Assembly (NCBI GenBank): GCA_010093515.1
Contig: MU001673.1
Coordinates: 62,001 to 126,000, forward strand
Direction of reading: 5' to 3'
Length of the DNA stretch: 64,000 bases
Source: Lineolata rhizophorae
Taxonomy: Eukaryota > Ascomycota > Dothideomycetes > Lineolatales > Lineolataceae
Notes under the pieces: generated by a model
What the model was told of the DNA's origin: nothing
Databases searched by the model: none
Seen by the model: only the letters and a program-made list of their open reading frames with translations
Position numbers and translations under genes: made by a program
Shown: positions 10,546 to 22,027 of the stretch, in pieces
Position numbering within the stretch: the stretch's first letter is position 1
Layout of the letters: each line of letters begins with the position of its first letter

Positions 10546-13500
10546 CTAGTGAGGTGTCGCCTTACTCATCGAAATAAGCCTCTTCAGGCCGATCTAGATT
10601 CCCTAAAGTCAGCATGTTTTCACTCGCACGTTTGGACTGGTCAAAGGAAAAGAAACGAAACGCCGGAAAGCCAACAACTCACCATCCAGGTGCTTCCCCC
10701 CTCCTCGGCACCCCTCTTCTGCACCTCCCTCAACACCCCCGCCGCCGCATCGTACTCCCTCTCCCTCAGCAGGCGCGCAATCTCGCCCAAATCCGCCAAC
10801 GTCTGCGGCTTAATCTCACCACTAACGTCGAGGTTGTTGAGCGCGTCGAACAGGAGCCCCAGTCGCTTCTTTACGTCGCTTACGTGCGGCCAGAACTGCG
10901 CCGGCGCACGCGCCTTGACCCGCTCCACGTCCGCCGACAGCACCTCAAAGATGGGTCGCGCCTGCGCCGGAATGTGCGAGCGGTCGCCGGCCGCTGCCAC
11001 AGAAGATCCTTGTCAGCTGCAAACTACTGCGCTAATCCTCTCGAGGTTGATGGAGCCCCGCGTGTCACTTACGATACTTATTCGCCCCGCTAGCACCCGC
11101 GCTCTGACTCCCTGCCGTACTCGGCCTCGACTCCCCAGCCGCCTGCGGCGGTCCTTCCTTCGGCTGGGCCCTAGGCGGTCCACCCGGCGGAGGGCCTGCC
11201 TTAGGCGGCCCTCCCATCGGCGGGGGCCCCACATTCTTCGGTGGCATCTGTTGCGGTGGAGGTCCCGCCTGTCCCTGCGGCTGCTGCGGCGCGTACGGAT
11301 TCGGTGGCGGCGGGCCCTGACGGGGGGGCGGCATAGCTCCCGGGCCGCCTATGTGGTGCTGATGGGCCGGCGGCGGTGTCGCCGTGGAGCCCGGCGCGGG
11401 CGCGTAGCGGTTGGACGGCGGAGCTGCGGCGGTAGACGGGGGTGGATTATATGGTGAAGCCATGCGGGGTGGGGCCGAGATGCCGGGGACGTGGGCGGTC
11501 GCGGGGGACGAGGACGAGGGAGGGGCGTATGCGCTGGCGGCGGTAGACGGGGGCCGGTCCGGCGGCGGGTGAGGTGTCCCGGCCGAAGCGGACGTGCCCG
11601 GCGATGTCATACGTGGAGGACCCTTGGGAGGCGGGGGCGGAGGTCCCTTCTGCTGCTGCTGGGGCGGTTGGTAGAAAGATGAGGGTGGAGGCGGGCCGCC
11701 GGCACCGCCGTACTGCGGTGGGCCGGGCTGTTGGGGCTGGTTTGGGAAGGGCGAGGTTACGGCTCCAGGCCCTCCCACCACGCTCGGAGTGCCACGGCGA
11801 GACGTCTGCGCCGGTTTCGTCCATGCGTCAGGCGCATCGTTCCAGTTTGACATGCCGGCCGCCTTCGAGGGAGGCGGGACCGTGGCAGCGGATGGTGAAG
11901 ATGAGAAGGCGCGCGGGGGTGGAGGGATGGCCGAGGGCTGAGGCTGAGGCGGTTGGTAGCCACCATAGGGGCCCGTTTGCTGAGTGGGAGGCTGGTATCC
12001 GGAAGGAGTGTAGGATCGAGTCGTGGACGACGTCGGGTAGCTGGGGCCAGGTGCGGGTGCAGCAGGTGCTCCTGCCGGTGCGTATGGCGACGCGCCTACG
12101 CCAGCCCCAATGCTAGGCTGTTGCGTAGGCTGATAGCCAACAGGGCGTTGTGTCCGCGTCGTGGCCGTTGTTGGCTGTCGCTGAGCTTGCTGTTGTTGCG
12201 GAGCGGCTTTCCTTGTGGCCCGCTTGATCCTGTTTCTCGCAACGTCGGCAACAGGATACTGTTGGGGCAGGAGATCGAGATATTTCTCCGCTATATTCAG
12301 CATCCCATGAGCAGCGACAACATCAGCGTACTCCGTATACTTGGCGTACAGCGGTGCAAGCTTCCACGCCTCGCCCTCCGCCTTCGAGGTAAATCCGGCC
12401 GCGTCGGCATCCTGGAACTTCGTTGCTTCACGGAAGACCGTCACCTTCTCAATGAAGTCTTGCAACGCACGTGCGTGCACCGAGAAGCTTGTCGCCTCAG
12501 CAGCCTCGCCCTCAGCCTTCTCGTGGAGGTCCGCTTTCTCGGCTTCTCGGAGTTCCTGCGCCCAGTTGCCCACAACTTTCTCCAGCTTTGAGCCCGCAAG
12601 ATAGCAAAATGTAGCATCTTTGCGACGAACGGAGGCCGTTTCTGCATCTGCATTAGGTGCAATGGACTCCTCAAGCCGGTCGCCCAGGGCCTCACAGAGG
12701 TCAGGGAACTCGGCCTCGTCTGCAAATGTGCATATTGTCGCCATTACCTCCTTCCAATTGGCGAGGTCCGCGTTGTGTACCACATCCCACAGGTTCTTTC
12801 CAACGACGGAAGCCAGTAGGCGAAGATAGTTAGGTGTTGCGCCATCTGCCTTGCGTTTGCGGAAATAGGCATCCTGGGCTTTATCGATGCAAGACTGACC
12901 ACCACAGATCGCCAACATAAAGGCGTCCGAGAGACGGTCCTCAGCGAGACAGATATCCAGGGCTTTTTCGAAAGAACCCAGCATCAAAGCTCGGGTGATT
13001 CGCCGATCCGCATCTGACTCCTCACCAGTATAAATGTGGAACGGATTGTTCGTCCGAGCCCCCTTCGACGCTGCGAGATCGGAGAGGAAGTTATCGCCGG
13101 TGTCTCCACCAGCGTTATCGAAGAAGGAAGCCTCATCCTTGGGGGCGGCTTCCGTGCCATTGGCTTGCGCATTATCCTCTTCATCCTTCGTCTCTTCCTG
13201 TTCATCAGAAAACCCAAGATACTCCACCAACTTTTGACGAGGGTTAGCGGACATAAGGGTCTCGATCACAGTCCAATCTGCTTTCTCCTCATCCGTCCTC
13301 GCTTCGGACATTTTCTTCTCGCAAATCGAAGCCAAGTCACCTTCCTTGAGGGCCTGCTCAAACTTCTCGGTCGATTCGCCAATAGTGGAATCAACGGCAA
13401 AAGTTGAAAGGACAATCTTGGACTTACGCGAACCAGCACCCGCCGGCACAACCTTAACAAGCTTGCCTCCGAAGCCAAAGGAGACGTTGACCGGCCGTTC

Positions 13501-14866
13501 CTGCCACTTCGGCGGCTTGGGAAGAGAAAACGCTTCGCCCTGAGGCTGCGTTTGAGCGCGAGCGAAGAAGTCCTCCCCGTCAGCAGACGCCGCCGCCGCA
13601 ACAGCAGCCTGGTTCGCCGAGTCTGAGTTGGTGTTTTGAATTGTGTGGACAGCAATGCGCCCGTCGAAAGACGCCGTCGCAACCAGGCCTGGGTTGTGCG
13701 GATTCCAGCGCGTCTGGAAAGTCCAGTTGGTGACGACTGGAAACTCTGCCAGAGGCTCACCAACCCGCGCGTCCCAGCAAATGGTCCGGTTGTCCTTGCC
13801 ACAAGACAACAAAAGCGAAGTGTCCTGCTGGCACCACGACAACGAGAGTACCCCCTGGTCGTGTGCGCGCAGAACACGCTCTGGCGCATTTGAGTTGCGC
13901 AGATCCCACATAAGCACCAACGGGTCCTGGTCATTAGGTATCGCTGTCGCCAACTTTGTCGGAGCATCTGGGTCCCACGCGACGGCTGAAACGGTCTTCC
14001 GGCCGTAGTTATTGAGCGTCAAGCTCTCTTTCTTGGCCTTAACATCCCACACCGTAACGAAGCCGCCGGAGCTTCCCGTGACACAGATATGCGGCACCTT
14101 CTTGTTCCAGTCGAGTGCTTCGAAGTCGTCAGCGCGAGCTGCGGAGGAGCCCAGACGGAAAGGTGTGGAAATGTTGTTTAAGTCCGCAATGTAGAGCTCG
14201 CCCTTTGCGCCCGCTGTCGCGACCAACTCCGGTCGGAAGGGATTGAATTGGAGCGATTTGATTGCGCCGCTGTGCTTCGATGTCCGTGACATGTGCGCAT
14301 CGCCACTTCCAATACTCATGTTAGCGTGAAACGCTGCTGCTATTCAGACTTTAGGATGAGAAGATATACCTTCCGCTTTGTAGCTTCTCTGCATCCCACA
14401 AATCCAAAGATCCATTTTCGAGCGCGCCGGCGATTATGCCTCGAGAGTGGCTGTCGTCCGGTTTACTCCATGCCACGTCGTGAAACCTAAATACCATCTC
14501 ACCCTAGTTAATATGCCTCTTCTCAAATACCAAAAGCAACCAATGTGCAGTTTACTCGAGGTTGGGTTTCGTCCAATGTTTCGCCGCACCAAATCAAATT
14601 CCTGGGCAGAGACAGTGAAATAGCCAGCGATTGACGGAGCGTTCCTACCTCGAATCAACAGCAATGCTCCCCGTGGGCTGCTGCAGCTCCAGGCCGCCGC
14701 TCTGCTCCACGCTGTCCAGGCCCAAATCCCACAACTCGAGCTGGGTGTCGTTGGAAAAGTCGGCGTCGACGGCGCCGGCTTTGGTGCCCGTGGTCAGCAG
14801 CGGCGCCGCGGCGCCCTGCGACCAGGCGAAGGTGGCCGTCCGAGGGATCTCTCTCAGACGAACCAT
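10546..14866 (-). CDS. SEC31: COPII outer coat protein Sec31
   Basis: Five exons: 14649-14866, 14370-14486, 11073-14305, 10683-10993 and 10546-10593, together 1308 residues, normal for fungal Sec31. Residues 1-340 form the WD40 beta-propeller (repeated Trp-Asp blocks such as [14 protein letters not shown] and LVLMWDLRN). About 540-790 is the alpha-solenoid ACE1 region, which starts near [15 protein letters not shown] and assembles the coat cage. About 817-1190 is the Pro/Gln-rich segment that contacts Sec23-Sar1. The last two exons hold the C-terminal helical domain. Sec31 with Sec13 builds the outer shell of ER-to-Golgi vesicles. The third intron was placed by a CTGAC branch site before GGCAG, which joins [11 protein letters not shown] as expected. 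The last intron joins STWM to [15 protein letters not shown]. The second intron's acceptor was chosen because a CTAAC branch site lies a suitable distance upstream. Confidence 0.95.
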
Positions 14867-15596
14867 GCCGGGCTAGCTGCGCTGCGGTCGAATCACGCAC
14901 CGGGTGTCAGGCAGACGGGCGCGCGACCTCGAGTGGGACAGGAGCAGAACGGTGTGCGGGAGGCAGGTCGGAGAGAAATCGCGGGTTGGACGACCAGCGT
15001 AAGATGGTGAAGTCCTAGCGCGTCTGGGGCTGGCGAGTGGCGAGAAGATCGGGGCAGAGTAAACAAGAAGTCGATGGAGGGGACTGCAAGCTCACCAGGC
15101 GGCCATGACGGAGATGCGGCCACGGTGTGTCGAGCGGGCCACGGACGCTCGGCAAGCCTGTCCCACCAAACGCTAGAGTCCGCTACGATGCCCCATGCAC
15201 GTGATATCAGACGGACCTCCTGAACTCTAGATTTCGCTTCACCAAGACCACTTCACCAACAAAAGATATCTCACAGAGATATTTTCATGATTAGTTTGCA
15301 ATCCATTTTTGAATTGTGCTAGAATGATTCTATCGTGTGCTTTTCTTGAGTTTATCTCCACTCCAACCTATGCAGCAATTTCACACAGGTGATCCTAACG
15401 GGAGCAGTTGAAACAGTTGAGCCCGATGACCTTTCTGCCTCCACTATTGCCAGTTTCGGATGCTAATAGTAAGCTTGGAGAGCTTCTATGACTGCAGCCA
15501 ATGCCATTGTTAAAGCTCGTTCTGTCTGGATAAAACCAGCCCCCCTCTGTTGCTTGCTCCCTCGTCTGTTGAATTTTGCCTCCTCGGGTGAAGTGC
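14867..15596. other. Intergenic region upstream of SEC31
   Basis: The first 300 bases next to SEC31 are GC-rich and look like promoter or 5' UTR. Beyond about 15200 the sequence turns AT-rich. No gene is supported. Confidence 0.55.
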
Positions 15597-16811
15597 TCAG
15601 ATCTCATACATCGACGGAATCTCCGAGCTAAATCTATTGGCCTTCTTCCAGTCATTGAAGAATGCCAGGAAGCTCTCCTTGGAGATTTTTGCCAAGATAT
15701 CTTCCATGCAACCCTGTTTGCGATCGTCGGGCGCCGCGGAATACTGTCTGAAGAACGGCAACAACGTTCCGAAAAAGTCGATGAGCGCCATCACGTGGTA
15801 AACGTGCAACGGCTTTCGATCCTCGCGCGCCAGGATCACCTCTTTAGCGTCATGGAGCCACCACTCTGACATCCTGCCAAAGCCCGTCAAGGTTCCCTTC
15901 GAGGTGCGGAAGGCGTAGGATGGGTCGCAGCAGACCTGCAGAGCCGGTACGTGGCGATTGAAGCCGGGGTTTTCTGGCTTGGTGGTCCACTGGTATTTGG
16001 GAGATTTCGTCATGAGAATTGGAAGGCCCAGCCGGAGGGAAACGGTGGTTGGCGGGGTCCTCCAGAACATGTTTTCCATCGGCGAAACGGTGACTTCAAC
16101 GATCATATTTGACTCGAGTGCTTCCTCCCAAGTTATTCCATTTCCCACGATTCGAACGCCTTGAACAGGGTAGGTCAGTTCTCTCGCCAGCCGAAGGGGC
16201 TTTGCGGCATTCTGGTACCACGAGAGATAGTTGACAGCCGGCCGCAAATCGCCCGTATCGAGGTCGTCGAGGGTCTTGGGCTCCCCGCTCAGCTGCTTAG
16301 AACCAAATATGAGAACGGAGCCATGAAAGACCGGTAGCCATGCAGTTGCTTCAAGGCCGACAATGTTCCTTAAAGCCTTGTTTCCCTTCGTGGCCAAAAA
16401 TCCAGACATGCGCATGCCATTCCCTATGATCCAAAGCCCATGATGCATCAACCTTCTCAAAACCGGATCCCCGATCGTGGGTCCGATGGCTTTCCGATCC
16501 GCTTCTTCTCCCAGCACATCCGTCACCTTCGGACGTTGGAGGCCAGGATAAGGCTCTTCATATGGCAACCAGACGAATTCAGGCTCTTCTTCGTCCGGCC
16601 GCAAAAGGATAGCTCGTGTGTATCCCTTGATCTTATCGTTGGTGATCACTGGAGGGCGCACAAAGTCCTTCATTTTGGTGCAAAGAACCTTGTGCAGGGC
16701 CGTGTCTGCCCACGCACACTGGCTTGAACAGTAGCTCACATGGTCGCAGTCAAGGCGGAAAGTCGCTTCCTTTGGGCACAAGGCACATTGTGTACCCATG
16801 GATCCCATCAT
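15597..16811 (-). CDS. MYND-type zinc-finger protein
   Basis: A single exon of 404 residues. The N-terminus carries a MYND-like zinc knuckle: Cys9, Cys12, Cys22, Cys28 and Cys32, then His40 and Cys44. The second pair is degenerate, with His24 where a Cys usually stands. The remaining 350 residues have no domain I recognise. They look like a compact globular protein of a fungal MYND family expanded in many Pezizomycotina. MYND fingers usually bind proline-rich partners. The nearby broken gene at 17783-18978 is a divergent paralogue with the same layout, so this locus is a tandem pair. The first of two adjacent ATGs is taken as start; the third in-frame ATG, four codons in, is also possible. 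Confidence 0.75.
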   Translation of the reverse strand: MMGSMGTQCALCPKEATFRLDCDHVSYCSSQCAWADTALHKVLCTKMKDFVRPPVITNDKIKGYTRAILLRPDEEEPEFVWLPYEEPYPGLQRPKVTDVLGEEADRKAIGPTIGDPVLRRLMHHGLWIIGNGMRMSGFLATKGNKALRNIVGLEATAWLPVFHGSVLIFGSKQLSGEPKTLDDLDTGDLRPAVNYLSWYQNAAKPLRLARELTYPVQGVRIVGNGITWEEALESNMIVEVTVSPMENMFWRTPPTTVSLRLGLPILMTKSPKYQWTTKPENPGFNRHVPALQVCCDPSYAFRTSKGTLTGFGRMSEWWLHDAKEVILAREDRKPLHVYHVMALIDFFGTLLPFFRQYSAAPDDRKQGCMEDILAKISKESFLAFFNDWKKANRFSSEIPSMYEI

Positions 16812-17782
16812 TTTGGCGGGCTCGACGAGTTTGGAATGCGTATGAGCTTGATTGGTGGTGTGGTTGTGTAGCTGATCGGAAGAGGTGAAGAAGTGTGCCT
16901 ATGAACTTCGTTCTCAACTTTGTTGGATAGCTGAACAATCCGCCACATTGGTTTCGCTTAAGGGTTCGGTGAATGGTGGGCGGTGAGTATGGAGGAACAC
17001 GTGGAGTAACCATGTTTTGGTAGGAAGTTTGGCTATGTTGCGTGAATGCCTAGCTTAAATATATCACGTGAATCCAGCACGGTATGGAACTCGGAGTATA
17101 GCTGAACTGTTGCTTAGAACTTGCCCATCAAGCTCACAGATGTATACAGCCTTGTGCAGCATTCGTTTGTCTGCTAGATGGCAATGGTATTGAACGTAGA
17201 ACTTTATGCCGAATGTGTAGCCCTGAAGGGAGAACGAAGCTTTGCGGGACTATTGATTTTCTACAAAATCCCATAGATTGTGCCCAATTTTTAGAACTGA
17301 ATTAGTTGAATATACTATCAATTTCCGATAACATCCATGGTAGAAGTGTTCTTCGTGGATAAAGTAGACCTGGGGCCAATGGCATTTTCACTGCTTTGAA
17401 ACGGATGCTCTTCTCTACAACTAAGGTCCTACTATTAATATTGAGACTTTCCTGAGCCAAAAATAGGTTGTTTCCTAGCTTGCTCACTATAGCAAGCGTT
17501 CCAAAATTTGTACCGGTGAAACAACGGAGTATAATTGTTGAAAACCAAGCCCATATAGACATTTTCAGATGTTTGGGTGCGATCTACAAATTGAATAACC
17601 CAAAAGGTATCTCGCATGCGAGGCTAAAGCCATGCTTCCAAGTCAAACCTCAAACTCTACTAGTGCCGGAAAGGGCAGTACGGGTCTTCACATGATATCC
17701 CTGCCGGATCCCCATCCCAAGAATGATGCAGCGCCTCCCACGGCGACTCAATTTCCTGGAATAGCGGCTTCTGTTTCCTCCG
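16812..17782. other. AT-rich spacer between the two MYND loci
   Basis: Composition drops to clearly AT-rich from about 17040 to 17700. Short open frames occur on both strands, but none has a recognisable motif or start context. It may contain decayed sequence; I could not assign an origin. Confidence 0.45.
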
Positions 17783-18978
17783 TCACCCGAAGGAAAAACT
17801 CTCAAAGCTATCCTCATTAATGCCATTCAAGCATTTCAATCTCTGAGTCCTCCATGCCCGCTGTGTGACTTCGAGGTAGCCACCTTTCTCCTCGTGGCAA
17901 TATTTGCACAACGCTTCGATATGCCCCGGGATGAGAAACATCCTGTCCTTTCTCGCGACTATCACGTCGCCGACTTCTTCACGCCACTGTCTCGGAGACA
18001 TACCCCACCCGCGGCCGCGTGATCCCTGGTCCGGCTCCTCGTCCGGGTCGATGCCTCTCATCAACGCCGTTGCGTACTTGTTGTTCAGCGGAATGCCGCG
18101 CCGGTACCTGGGCAGCCTCCAGATGACGAGCGGGACGTCGACGGCGACGGACAGCGGGATCGGCGCCGAGTCGAACATCGGATGCTCCGAGTCGACCACG
18201 TTCCGCTCGAACTCGATGCGGCCCAGGTTGGCCGGCTCGCCCATGCAGTTGATGCGCACGCAATACGTCTCATAGGGCTCTTTCAGCCCGAGGAGCGGGT
18301 ACGGCAACGGGTAGTCCGGGTCCGGGTCGCGCTCCCTGCGTCCGCGGTCGTACGCCCCTAGATATTCCACCAGGTAGCGGAAGCTGACCGTGTCTAGGTC
18401 GGTAAGGCCATGCGCGAGAAAGGGGTCCTGCCACGGGTGGCCGGAGAAGAAGGTCTCGTTGCCGAGGATGCGGCGGATGCTCGTGCTGGAGCGCGTCATC
18501 TCTGGCGGGTCCGTCTAGAAGGTGTCCCGGTGTAGTAACGTGATGTTCCACTTGCTCGTATTGCGGCCCGGATAAATGTCTCTGCCACGCACGGGGTTGT
18601 GCTTGATTTTGTGCTCGTAGCCGTCAAGGCCTTCTTCGTTACCCAGAAGACCTTCGTGAAGTCTTTTCCATGGGCGACGCACGTCCTCGTCTCCCGGCTG
18701 CAGGGGCTGTTCCACTCTGACGAAACGAACCCACCAGAAGTGCGGCTTGGTCTCGTGCGCCGGAAAGTATATGCCGCGTCTGAAGTACCAGTAGATCGTC
18801 TCTTCGGTCGCCTTTCCGGAGGGAATTCCTTGAACGTTTTGCAGATGAGTTCGTAAATTGGCCAGTCTTCCTTCTAGCACTCCGTGGAGCAGTATTTGCT
18901 GTTGTGACATCCGCTGCAGATTTTCGTGCTCTTATTGGAGCACATGTTGCAAAGGTCTGGCAATGGTGGCTCAGGCAT
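17783..18978 (-). pseudogene. Broken MYND-finger paralogue
   Basis: The minus strand reads as a MYND protein related to the one at 15597-16811. It starts with an ATG at 18978, then a canonical C-x2-C, C-x2-C, YC-x3-C knuckle, and ends at a stop at 17783. The frame is interrupted by TAG at 18874-18876, right after the knuckle where Gln is usual, and by TAG at 18515-18517. A frame change lies between, in about 18780-18840: the knuckle is in one frame and the block from TEETIYWYFRRG onward is in another. The knuckle's usual His is Tyr (DWPIYELIC). The C-terminal part, with residues such as DVPLVIWRLP and GDVIVARKDR, aligns by eye with the intact paralogue. An intron cannot explain the first TAG. 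I call it a recent pseudogene; a sequencing error could explain one break but hardly all of them. Confidence 0.7.
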
Positions 18979-19009
18979 TGCTGCAAATTTTCTCTCGAGT
19001 AGTTGGATG

Positions 19010-19039
19010 TTTTTTTTTTTTTTTAAAAAAAAAAAAAAA
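19010..19039. repeat. Perfect T15A15 palindrome
   Basis: Fifteen T followed directly by fifteen A, 31 bases upstream of the ATG of the broken MYND gene. It is self-complementary and could extrude as a hairpin. Confidence 0.9.
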
Positions 19040-20405
19040 CCTTCCCTAGCGTATTTTTACCAGTCGTACGGAACGACCAGCCGAGTGAGAGTATCGTTGA
19101 CGATTGCTGTGAAGGGTAGGGGACATCCGACCGCTAGATCTTCGAAGACCGAGGATCACGTGTTGCTAGCTCATGACTCAGGCTTCTTGGTTGGTGAAGC
19201 TACTGCAGCACCGATGGCTTAGAAGTACTAAAATACGTACTTGGTATTTTAAATTATCCTAGAGTGTGTTCTAGTCAAGTTTAGGTTAGCATAGCCGTCC
19301 GATGAGGACGATATGGAGTCAGACTTGCTAATGGTGATGATTTGGGATAGGCCTTCAGTTTTCCGGGAAACGGTCCAGCAGACCCTGAAGAGGGCTAAAC
19401 TTCCTTTTTATATATGCTATGAGGGTCCTAGATTAGGTATATATTATTTACGGAAGCAAAACCCAACTTTGCAGATATTTATCATTTGCTGTAGAAGAGC
19501 AGAAACAAATCAAAATAAACATAAAAAGGAACCTAATAGAGCTATTTAATGCCTTAGGATCTACCCCAAGCCTTAGCAGTGCAAAGTTTCCCGCTTTACG
19601 TAGATTACGGAAGCTAAGAAGCTTAAGTCATGCATCTCTACAAGTTGATAGGTGTTTGTAAGTAGAAACCAAACTGTGAATAAGGACTAAAACATGAAAT
19701 AAATAATATAGCGGAGTAATGAGACTAAAATAGACTTATACACAAGACTAGAAGAGGTGTTTGCGGTGAAAACGTAACATTGCGGTCAAGTGACCAGCAA
19801 AATGAAAGGCTTGGCATTTTGCACTTCTTCCGTAAATGGAGTAGGAATTAGAAAAGCGGACTGTAAATGTATATAGATGGCCAAAACTGGCTAGAATAAT
19901 TATAGAACGGGCATGCAAGGCCCTTCGATGCAGTCGGGAGTACGTATTCAAAGTATTCGTTTGTTTTCGGCGCCATTTGCAGGGAGCGCGAGCGGTATAT
20001 TAAGATCGCGAACACTTCAAATGCAAAATCCGAATTGTAAATTGCTGTACACGAACCAGTACGGCAAAACCTGCCCCATGGAGCTGGCCAAAAGATCAAA
20101 GATCGGCGTGGGAGGGCGCAGACGGGTTCTGAAGGCACTGAGCTGATGTTTTACGAAGGTTTACAGACGTTGCGTACGGACTGTAAAGCGTTGAACGTCT
20201 AGCGAGCCGTTGCGGACATGGACACGACCACGATACTGTAGCAGCACTCAACAATGCGATGAGCATGCAAACCACCAGGACCAGAATTGCAACGCGAACT
20301 ACACTTCTAAAATTGAAAGACTGAAATTTCCCTGAACTAAACCCGAAAGCGGCAGCTTTCGTGGCTATTCGGAACCGTAACGGGCGACGGCTAAGCTCCG
20401 CTCGG

Positions 20406-20412
20406 CCAATCA
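20406..20412 (+). promoter_or_regulatory. CCAATCA box upstream of the RRM gene
   Basis: CCAATCA about 200 bp before the chosen start codon. It matches the site of the fungal HAP (CCAAT-binding) complex. Its position fits a core promoter, but the motif is short and also occurs by chance elsewhere in the window. Confidence 0.35.
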
Positions 20413-20608
20413 CAAGCTAGACACAAGCCCTGCGCGCCTGCTGCAGCCTTCTATGCGCTATAGTCCCAGCACTGTAGCAACCATCGAACCCAGGACGAAA
20501 AAGAAACCAAACCGACTCATTCCAGCCACCAAAAATTTCTTTTCTCTAAAGAAGGATAAGAAGAAGAGAAGAACCCTTCGAATCGTCCTCCTTCCCACCA
20601 CCTCTAGC

Positions 20609-21249
20609 ATGACCGAGTCTACCCGCCTCAAATCCACCATCTACGTCGGCGGCCTCGACGCCGCCGTCACCGCCTCGACGCTGCACGCCGCCTTCATCCC
20701 CTTCGGCGACATCTCCTCCATCACGCTGCCGAAGCCCGAGCTGCCGTCCGAGCAGGCCCGGAGCCCGCACCGCGGTTTCGGCTACGTCGAGTTCGAGGAC
20801 GCGGCCGACGCGAGCGAGGCCATGGACAACATGGACCACGCCGAGCTGTTCGGCCGCGTCATCCGCGTCGCGCCGGCGAAGCCCGCCAAGGATCCGAACG
20901 AGGGCCTGGGGAGCAAGACGGCCGTGTGGGAGCAGGTGGGTTTGTTTCAGTTTTCTTGCACACCCCCCCACTCTTGAGTCACGTGGGCCACCACAGTGCC
21001 AACTTCTCTTTTACAAGGATCGCTTCTTCTTTTCAAGTCCAACCCACCCCTTAGTAGTCCTCCGTTATCTAACCGACCTGACAGGAAGGCTGGCTCTCCA
21101 AGCACGCCGTCAGCGACGAGGACCGGCGTGCCGCCGAGGAGGCCCGCGTCGCGGCTCTGTCAGCCGCCGCCGGCGCCCCGGTCGACCCCATGCAGGGCCT
21201 CGAGGAGCTCGATGTCGCGGGGCCTAGGCCGGAGCGGGCGCAGAAATAG
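20609..21249 (+). CDS. RRM protein matching the RNA-binding domain of cyclophilin E
   Basis: Two exons, 20609-20935 and 21085-21249 (intron 149 bp, donor GTGGGT, acceptor GACAG), give 163 residues. Residues 10-92 form one RRM: RNP2 is IYVGGL and RNP1 is RGFGYVEF. The helix LHAAFIPFGDI and the closing segment ELFGRVIRVAPAKP are characteristic of the RRM of human cyclophilin E (PPIE, Cyp33). The prolyl-isomerase domain found after the RRM in animals is absent. Instead there is a charged Ala/Glu-rich tail of about 60 residues beginning WEQEGWLSKHAVSDEDR. Cyclophilin E is a spliceosome component, so a nuclear RNA role is likely by inference. The frame is open further upstream to an ATG at 20453, but the start at 20609 sits directly before the domain. 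Confidence 0.85.
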
Positions 21250-22027
21250 TCGAAGATGGGGTAGAGGGATAGGTGGTTTAGGTCGGCAAGTCGGCGCATA
21301 GGCGTGATTTGGGAAGGGGAGTGAGTAGGGTGCTGGTGGCTGAAGCATAGGGCGTGTGGAAAAGTAGTAGGTGGAAGGAAAGTGAACGGAAAAGCTCTTT
21401 GCTTTATATCTCTTATCAGTATTGTCTAATTCTGGATTTAGTCTTCCTATTCCTTATCTACGTATGGAGTAGGATAACTTCAATCCTGCCACTAAGTCCT
21501 TGTCCCCTCTTGGATGTGGTCGAAGTAGTATCCGTTGTTGTTTTGGTTCCAGGGTTGCCTACCACGTGGAATTGCCGCGAGCTGTGCGCCTCACATTTAC
21601 GTACGGTATGTCCTCTTGCACGTGCAATGCTGGTGGGCCTTGCTTCGATCGCATCCACGAGGGGAGGAGAGGGCGGCGGGATGGAACAAGTGCTGTGGTT
21701 GGTGTGGTATCACGCCTGCTTATCGCGGATGGGCACGCAGCGATGCGCAAGGGACGGCAGGGCGTAATGGAAAGGGCGCCATTATATAGCAGAGCACAGA
21801 TAGGCCATGTTCCAAAGAAAGATTGAATAATACCACCCCCCGATGAGACTTCGCAAACTGTCCGGGGCATTGGCTTTTGTTCTGTACAAGATTGATGATG
21901 CCAGCCGCATGGCGCTCAGATAAAACAGGTGACTAGACTACACTTGCTACAATCGAAGTTCCCGGGACAACAGATACTGTGCCGCCTCATTGTCGTCCAA
22001 GACCGACCTTGTGTCTAGCGAGTCGGC
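21250..22027. other. Intergenic region between convergent genes
   Basis: The 3' sides of the RRM gene (plus) and the NDUFA4-like gene (minus). Several overlapping open frames occur, none with protein-like features. Confidence 0.55.

Larger units (their letters stand above)
18979..20608. other. AT-rich intergenic stretch
   Basis: Starts with a T15A15 palindrome and stays AT-rich until about 20400, where the promoter of the RRM gene begins. No frame here has a recognisable product. Confidence 0.55.

Noticed and set aside
17040-17700. A decayed transposase between the MYND genes.
   Set aside because: Short frames exist on both strands, but none contains a residue pattern I could assign to a transposon family.
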